Part shown: positions 58,001 through 64,000 of the stretch, one piece after another | Position numbering within the stretch: position 1 is the first letter of the stretch | Layout of the letters: each line of letters starts with the position of its first letter | Origin: Hoplostethus atlanticus | Lineage: Eukaryota; Chordata; Actinopteri; Trachichthyiformes; Trachichthyidae | Direction of reading: 5' to 3' | Assembly: GCA_034670405.1 (NCBI GenBank) | Contig: JAXDDX010000001.1 | Coordinates: 8,277,001-8,341,000, forward strand | DNA length: 64,000 nt | Made by a program: the position numbers and the translations under genes | Notes under the pieces: model-generated | Database searches by the model: none | The model's input: the letters and a program-made list of their open reading frames with translations, nothing else | Told to the model about the DNA's origin: nothing

Positions 58001-61000
58001 GATCGTCACTGCCATGTTCAGGTATGGTTCTCCCCCTGTGGGTGGGTGGGTGGGTGGGAGTATGGTTGTTAGTTTGTGACAGCACAAACGTTGCCGGCAA
58101 TTTTGTGTGTGTGCGTGTGCGTGCGTGTGTGTGTGTGCGTGCGTGTGTGTGCGTGCGTGTGTGTGTGTTTTCTAGGTGTGCGTGTGTCCAAGGTTTCCTG
58201 AGGAGGTTCTGGGGAACTCTCCAGTGGACGGTGTTTGCTGCTGCCGCCGCCGCCATGTTCACTGTCAGTCTGGTGGGTACTGTTGGAGCTCATGGTTGAG
58301 TTTCACACCATGAAGCCAATACATGCAATGGCGATTGGGGAAATATTGATTTCAACTCAAATGGGAATTAACAAAAAAATATGACAAAATCAATGTAGAT
58401 GACATATTATAAGGCAAGACTAATAGAAAAGGGAAAATCTAATTGTTCACAGTCTGAAAACTGCATTAGGGCTACTATGATCAAAACCCCTGATCATCAT
58501 CATGGTGTATAGGTGTTGATACATGAGCAATACTGTATTTTGGTAAATTCTGGAAATTGAATGGCAGATTTTGCTTGCAATATTTCCTCATTTGAACCAA
58601 AGTATCCCAATTTGTATTCCAACCCCGATCAGTAGCAAGATGTGATCGCAAAATTGCAGACAGTGCAAGTGATTTGAGAATATTTATTTCAATGTATACG
58701 ATGTACCTATTGTGATCAGCTCAGACACTGCCAGCTTTTCTGTTATCAGTGGTGGTTAATGTCTATCGGAGGGGGGGGGGGAAATATTTGCTTGCATATC
58801 ATCACCTTCTGACTCTGTACATTATTCTGTTGCAGGTCCCGTTCACCTATGTGGAGTATGACTCTAATGCAAGTCTGTGGCCGGGAGTGCGTCAGGCCTA
58901 TGAAGTGGTGGACCGCTACCAGCTGGTCAACTCATACGGCCTGTTCAGGAGGATGACCGGGGTCGGTGGCCGGCCGGAGGTTGTCATCGAAGCAAGCAAC
59001 GACAGAGATATGTGGACGGTGAGAGATAAAGGGATTGTGGAAGGGAAGCCAAATGGAGGATCTGAATCGGCCTACATTATCTATATATGTTTTCATACAG
59101 TGTTTGACAATGATTTACACATAGGAAAGTGGCAATTTAAAGTCAGCCACTCAATTTAGGGGCGTAGGAAGCACAGGGGACAGGGGGACCATGTCCCCTG
59201 TAATATTGAGTTTAAAATGTACCCCTCAAAAAATAAACCTTGAGATTGTGAATTATTTTGCCTCCGCACTGAAAAACAACAGGACTTTTATTTTTGAAAA
59301 CTTTTATTTTTGCTGACATGTCTCAAGTACAAGTAGATTTGGGGAGATAGATGTCTGCACATTTTCTTCTAACTTATCTAGTTGGGCTAGAGTTTAGTGT
59401 CAAGACAAGAGAATGATCTTTTCTGTGTGCTGGGCCTTTATCCCTCAAGTCAGTATTCTGTCTTATAGGACTGTACAATTAATTGTGTATGAACGCTTCC
59501 ACAATTGATAATTTTGCAATAGTGGCAATATTGAAACATTTAGTATACCCACTGTAGTTATACAGTCAACATACAGAAAGCCTAGAAACAATTTTGTTCC
59601 CCAAATTATTGAGACCATCAGTCTCAATAATTCAGTATCATTTATCATACTATGCTATAGTCAGTTAGTGATGTCAGTGAATTTAATTTGTCATTTATTC
59701 TAGGAGATAGAGTTTATGTATAAGCCAGGCAACCGAAGTGCGGCTCCTGCTGTGGTGGCACCCCACCAGCCCAGGTTGGACTGGCAGATGTGGTTCGCTG
59801 CCCTGGGGCCCCATACGCAGGCCCCATGGTTCACCAGCCTCATGTACAGACTGCTGCAGGGCAAACGAGATGGTACGTACTCTGTGAACAGACGGTCTGC
59901 AGAGCTAAAGGACCATTTATTCATAGATCCTCCAATCATTCCTGCTGTATCTCCTGTAGCTCATTTAAAAGAAGGCAGCTATTTCTTCTTCTTTTTTTTT
60001 TGTTCAAAGGGAAAGAAAGAATAAGCCAAGTCTCTGAAAGCTTGTCTTTGTGTGTTCTCCAGTGATAGAGCTGATCCACTCAGATGTATCACAATATCCG
60101 TTCCACCAGCAGCCCCCGACCTACCTCCGAGCTCACCTCTACAAATACTGGTTTACTGAACCAAAGGCTGAAGGGTCAGTTCTCACTCTCTCTTGCTCTC
60201 GCAGACTTCTTGCTCTCTCTATGTGACTGATTGTATTTTACTTTTCTACATTGTTGTACGTTGTTTGCAACTGTTTGTTTGTCTTGATGCCGCCTCCTAC
60301 TTTGAAAAAGGTCTAGATCTCAGTGGGACTAAATTAAATAAAGGTTAAATTAATCAAGTTTCTGACACGCTCACTTACACCCTCATTTTGCCACCACACA
60401 CACACAGGATAAGATTTACTGCTTGGCTTGTCTGTTTGGCAGTTCATACCCTGAGCGTTGGTGGAGGAGGGTCTATGTGGAGGAATTCTATCCCACAGTG
60501 CACCTTGGCGACTCCTTCCTAGAGAGTATGCTCAATCAGTATGGACTTAAGGTAAATTACTAACTGCTCTAAAACTGTTTTTGATTTTCCATCTCGTAAA
60601 AGGTTGCATGAGACCACTTGAGGCTTTGATCAGAGTCCAGTATTGATTGATGGTGATTTTGTTTCTTTGTAGGACAAATCTCCTCCACGTCGCGTGTCCA
60701 ACGCCGCCGTCCCCCGGGCTGTGAGGTGGGTGCGTTCTTGGGTTAGGGGTATTCCTGCCCCTGTGCTAATTTGGAGCCTCTTTGCCTGCAGCGCCATCCT
60801 CTGTCTACTCCGGGGATTGCAAAACAACAAATGCACTGAGAGACAAAAGGCCTCGGCAGTAGATAAGCCCACTGTGACCGCAAGTGATCGTACAGAGACC
60901 CCGCCTGACAGCTCCTCAGATGAACAGCAGGTGGAGGAGGATAAAGGAGAAGAAAAAGACACTGTTGGCGATGAAGAGGATGACGTAGAAGGGGAGAGTG

Positions 61001-61044
61001 ATGAGGAAGAACTGAGAGAAAAGGATGACAGCCTCAGAAAGTGA
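55085..61044 (+). CDS. lmf2: Lipase maturation factor 2, 14 coding exons
   Basis: Multi-pass ER membrane protein; its paralog LMF1 is required to fold lipoprotein lipase, while the role of LMF2 is less clear. Exons: 55085-55178, 55644-55897, 55984-56012, 56316-56509, 56715-56893, 57209-57347, 57682-57810, 57916-58021, 58176-58272, 58836-59018, 59704-59872, 60063-60174, 60443-60551, 60673-61044. All phases agree; the product is 721 aa (human about 707). Family hallmarks: [104 protein letters not shown] and [20 protein letters not shown]. Hydrophobic segments are spread over the first two thirds and near residue 630. The C-terminal tail is strongly acidic and basic (runs of E, D and K). The start was chosen because the [13 protein letters not shown] opening fits the family. 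Confidence 0.95.
58101..58168 (+). repeat. (GT)n/(GC) tract before an lmf2 acceptor
   Basis: An alternating GT tract with interspersed GC steps runs up to the acceptor gttttctag of the exon at 58176. It leaves almost no pure polypyrimidine tract. Confidence 0.9.
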
Positions 61045-61660
61045 AAGTTAAAACATTTTGAAGGAAATGCTGGCAATCCTTCAGGAGGATGTTACCTGTT
61101 ATCACTACCTGCCTTTATAAATGGTTACCAAAATGACCACCTATGGTTTTATTTGCCATATCTCGCCTATATATTGTCTAACTCTGACCTGAAACTCTAC
61201 TTAGAGTTGAGCTTCCTCATTGTGCCTCTGGTAGTCCAGTGTAGAGGCCATCACATTCTGCCAGGTTCGTCATATTTGAATCCTTCTGTAGATCGAGTCA
61301 TGTCAAATGTCAAAGACAGAGGAATATGGAATTTGAAATATAAATGGCGGTTATATTCAGTTAAGTTTTCTTTTGGCCAATCAGGAGAGTATATGTTACT
61401 GAGCGGGCGTCCATACTGTTCGTTGTCTTTGTGTGTTTAAACTCATGGTTATGTGTGTTTTGCAAAATGTTATTGTTCCTACTGCGGCCCTTTGCTTTGC
61501 ACCTGTCGCTGTATGTACAATACCTAAACAACTCTGCACTTTTCTCCAGAAAATATGTCTTCCATTTCCGTCAGTGTTAGAAATAAAACATCACACAAAT
61601 CAATGTAGTACTTTTAAAGATGTTCTTTAAGACAATAAAATGCTCTTTTGTTAATGATAA
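61045..61660 (+). other. lmf2 3' UTR with two poly(A) signals
   Basis: AATAAA occurs at 61582-61587 and 61634-61639, followed by a T/GT-rich stretch (61645-61660). The first 500 bases after the stop contain no further plausible exon. Confidence 0.6.
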
Positions 61661-62070
61661 TTCTGGACACTGATTTGAAATGAGGTTAGTACTGAATGGT
61701 GAGTAACACTTCATAAAAGATAACTGTTACAAAATTGCACATTGCTAGCACCTAGTGATTGCTTCTGGTTTCTTTTTTTTTATGATCAATTTTCTATTAA
61801 ATCAAAATCCCCCAAAACATAAACCACATAACAACAACAATGCAAGCACGATACAAACATAATACAAAACATAATACACAGACAAAATAAATACAAACAA
61901 AACAACATCAAACAAAATACAGACTCAGTACAAACAAACGCATTGCTTCTGGTTTCTTCATGATTAATAACTGTCTGAGAAATACAAAGTCCGACCACAG
62001 AATTATTTTTCTAAAGCATCATATTCTTTTATTGTGTGAGAGTCTATGACTTCTGAAGACTTAGTGTGTT
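61661..62070. other. Short intergenic gap between lmf2 and miox 3' ends
   Basis: AT-rich sequence with a block of (aataca)-like repeats at 61850-61925. The right part is probably the miox 3' UTR. On the minus strand, an AATAAA-type motif near 62028 (revcomp ttttattg) could end miox. Confidence 0.4.
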
Positions 62071-63628
62071 TCACCACTGTAGTATCCCAGGGCAGTACTT
62101 GTCAATGAGAGACTGATAGTAAGGCTTCAGCATTTCAACGTCAGGCATCTCGGTGGTCTTGGTGTACAAGTCAAATTTACTGCGAACAGGGCAGAAGTAT
62201 GAGGTCAGGTCAAAGCGGCAAATGATGATTCATGTCTGCGTGCGTGCACGAGAAAGGGGAAACTGCATACTTGAACTCTTGGACCCAGGGCAGCATGAGT
62301 TGGTCTTTGTCATTGCATAACTGCATGTAGTCTCCATGGGAATGCCAGGGGTAGAAGGAATGGAAGCGGATCATAGACAAGCCCTTAAGAGAGATGGAAA
62401 AATGGTTAATACCAGACAGTTGGGGATAAGCAAAGAAAAACATACTAGCTCTTCTGCTTGGCTATTATTTCTTTACTGATTATATGTGATCAGTCAGGGA
62501 CACACATACTTATTAGAGCTATTAAAGAGGGTGCTGTAACATCAACCCTTGCAAGCCAAGGTTTTTATATAGCTGCTACTCTTGGTGAGAGCATGAGCTA
62601 AATGCGTCACTCATTTATTCACTCACCTCTTCTGGGATAGAGCACTTGTTGAACTTCATAACTCTGTAGAGATACTCTGCAGAGAATAATACAGAAGGTG
62701 ATGTGCAGACAAACAGTGGCAGTACTCCTGGTCCTAGTTATTGAGGTTGTTATGGTTTATGGTGGCTGTTTGCGTGATCTGATGTGATTACAAAATAGAT
62801 GTCTATAGCGGTGGCTTGTGGCCTTTGTGGGATGTGATGACTGACAACGTTCTTACCATCATGGCCCCAGGACATGAGGACTTTGTCCAGTCCACACTTG
62901 GGTTCATACATCCCATATTCAGTGCTAAAGAGAGGGAAGAAAGGGAAATCAGACAGAGAGGGAAAGCACATAACTAACCTTTATGTATTGTTGAGGATTA
63001 TGGTTATGAAACATGCAAATCCAGTGCTTCAAATAAAGGCTTTGATAATGTAATGTTTGCAAGATCTACTTGTAGGTGGGGTTTTTCTCATCTGGGTTAT
63101 CCAAGAAGGTGTGGTCTCTGAACACAATGGAGTTCTGAAACTTGCAGCCCACAGGGAAGGTGTCCCCCACCACAGCCCACTGCAGCAGACAGACACAGGC
63201 CTAGTCTCACAGGCTAGACCACTACTACAATTATCACTGTCTAGCAAAACTATAGCCTAATTAGATCATATAACCTCCATAGCCTATGATTAGCATTTGA
63301 CAAGTATCTCACCTGGGGTTCTCCCCAAAGAGCCATGGTCTTCCCAATGTCGTGGATCAGACCAACCACCTGGAACCAGTCTAGAGAGGAACAGTGTACA
63401 CAGATATTGTGTGGACACGTGTGTATGCGCTGTATTTCTATCTGTCTGGCTCTGTGTGTACGTACCTTTGTCTGGGTGTTCTTTCCGGATGCCCTCGGCA
63501 GTCTGGAAGGCGTGGAACGAGTTGGGGAAATCCACATCGGGATCAGACTCATCCACCAGCTGGTCCAGAGACATGACTGCCTCCATCACTGTCTTCTGGG
63601 TGTGGTTGCAACCTGACCATTCAGAGTA
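62071..63628 (-). CDS. miox: Inositol oxygenase, 3' part (7 exons), 5' end outside the window
   Basis: Cytosolic non-haem di-iron enzyme that cleaves myo-inositol with O2 to D-glucuronate, the first step of inositol catabolism. Exons in coding order: 63466-63628, 63313-63380, 63070-63179, 62857-62924, 62627-62676, 62271-62383, 62071-62179. They give 226 codons in frame plus stop; human MIOX is about 285 aa, so roughly 55-60 N-terminal residues are missing. All expected iron ligands are visible: His in [13 protein letters not shown], His-Asp in GLIHDIGK, His in LMSWGHD, His in [10 protein letters not shown] and Asp in [20 protein letters not shown] and the C-terminal [12 protein letters not shown] are family signatures. 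It is tail-to-tail with lmf2. No 5' exon was recognised between 63629 and 64000. Confidence 0.95.
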
Positions 63629-64000
63629 CTGCAAGAGGGTGAGAAACACAATACAGCTAGATCACAACTGATAACGTCAATGGCATACAGGTCAACGAGG
63701 GAATACCTGAAAAAGCATTTCTTCCCAAAAATGCTAGGAAGTCTCTTTTCCGAGGGGAGAATGCCCCTGCCCCGAGAAACTGCTTTTAAATACTGCTTTC
63801 TGGTGAATCTATCTATCTAATCTAACTTGAAAACCACTTAATGTTTACATTTTCACCACAAAGATCTTGCTGTGCCCAAAATGAGGCCCCTGTGCGTCAC
63901 GTTTTTGTGAGAGTAATGAAATGAGTCCAGTGAGAAACTGCTCACATTCTGTCTGTTACATTAATCTAAAAGGGCACCCTCTTACAATAGTAAACACATT
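63629..64000. other. Intron or upstream sequence of miox
   Basis: The acceptor of the 63628 exon requires more coding sequence upstream. I looked for the expected HTHQTVDFV-like exon here on the minus strand and did not find it. The string of short ORFs here has no coding look. Confidence 0.5.

Noticed and set aside
57952-58299. 115-codon ORF across an lmf2 intron and (GT)n tract
   Set aside because: Most of the translation is the GT repeat (VCV/RAC runs) and the rest is lmf2 exon 9 in its own frame.

Overview
This is teleost fish nuclear DNA. The genes are vertebrate and split into GT-AG exons. The introns carry tRNA-derived fish SINE pieces, Tc1-like transposons, long (GT)n/(CA)n tracts and LINE tails. 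I see no bacterial, viral or CRISPR content. The species cannot be named from the sequence.

Five protein-coding loci can be supported, in this order. (1) A b4galnt3-type beta-1,4-N-acetylgalactosaminyltransferase on + (coding 4896-18023). It has a Golgi-type membrane anchor, a PA14-like lectin region, one very large basic exon and a C-terminal GalNAc-transferase domain. (2) A slow-type troponin I gene (tnni1-like) on - (coding 22130-25908), complete at about 200 aa. It appears to need a 4-nucleotide microexon, and a decayed Tc1-like transposon sits in one intron. (3) c2cd5 (CDP138) on + (coding 30695-52288), with a core protein of about 1013 aa plus an unusual number of candidate optional exons that preserve the frame. 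(4) lmf2 (lipase maturation factor 2) on + (55085-61044), 14 coding exons, 721 aa. (5) miox (inositol oxygenase) on - (62071-63628), tail-to-tail with lmf2. Its 5' exons lie beyond the right edge.

Region by region: 1-4.4 kb holds no recognised host gene but contains a terminal-inverted-repeat element with a transposase fragment. 4.4-20.2 kb is b4galnt3 with a long 3' UTR. 20.2-22.1 kb is unassigned. 22.1-26.2 kb is troponin I. 26.2-30 kb is mostly non-coding, with a 55-bp CA repeat and one unassigned ORF. 30-54.1 kb is c2cd5, whose introns hold a second copy of the TIR element (with a LINE fragment inside it) and a ~0.6-kb MITE-like element. 54.6-61.7 kb is lmf2, and 62-64 kb is the 3' part of miox.

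The genes do not form an operon-like unit; they are ordinary neighbours. From memory, LMF2 and MIOX are close together on human 22q13, and B4GALNT3 and C2CD5 are both on human 12p, so the window may preserve older linkage. The most interesting biology is splicing: the troponin I microexon, a mutually exclusive exon pair and many symmetric cassettes in c2cd5, and the repeated placement of (GT)n tracts just upstream of splice acceptors. All exon models were read by eye from reading frame, splice consensus and recalled protein families; none was checked by alignment.
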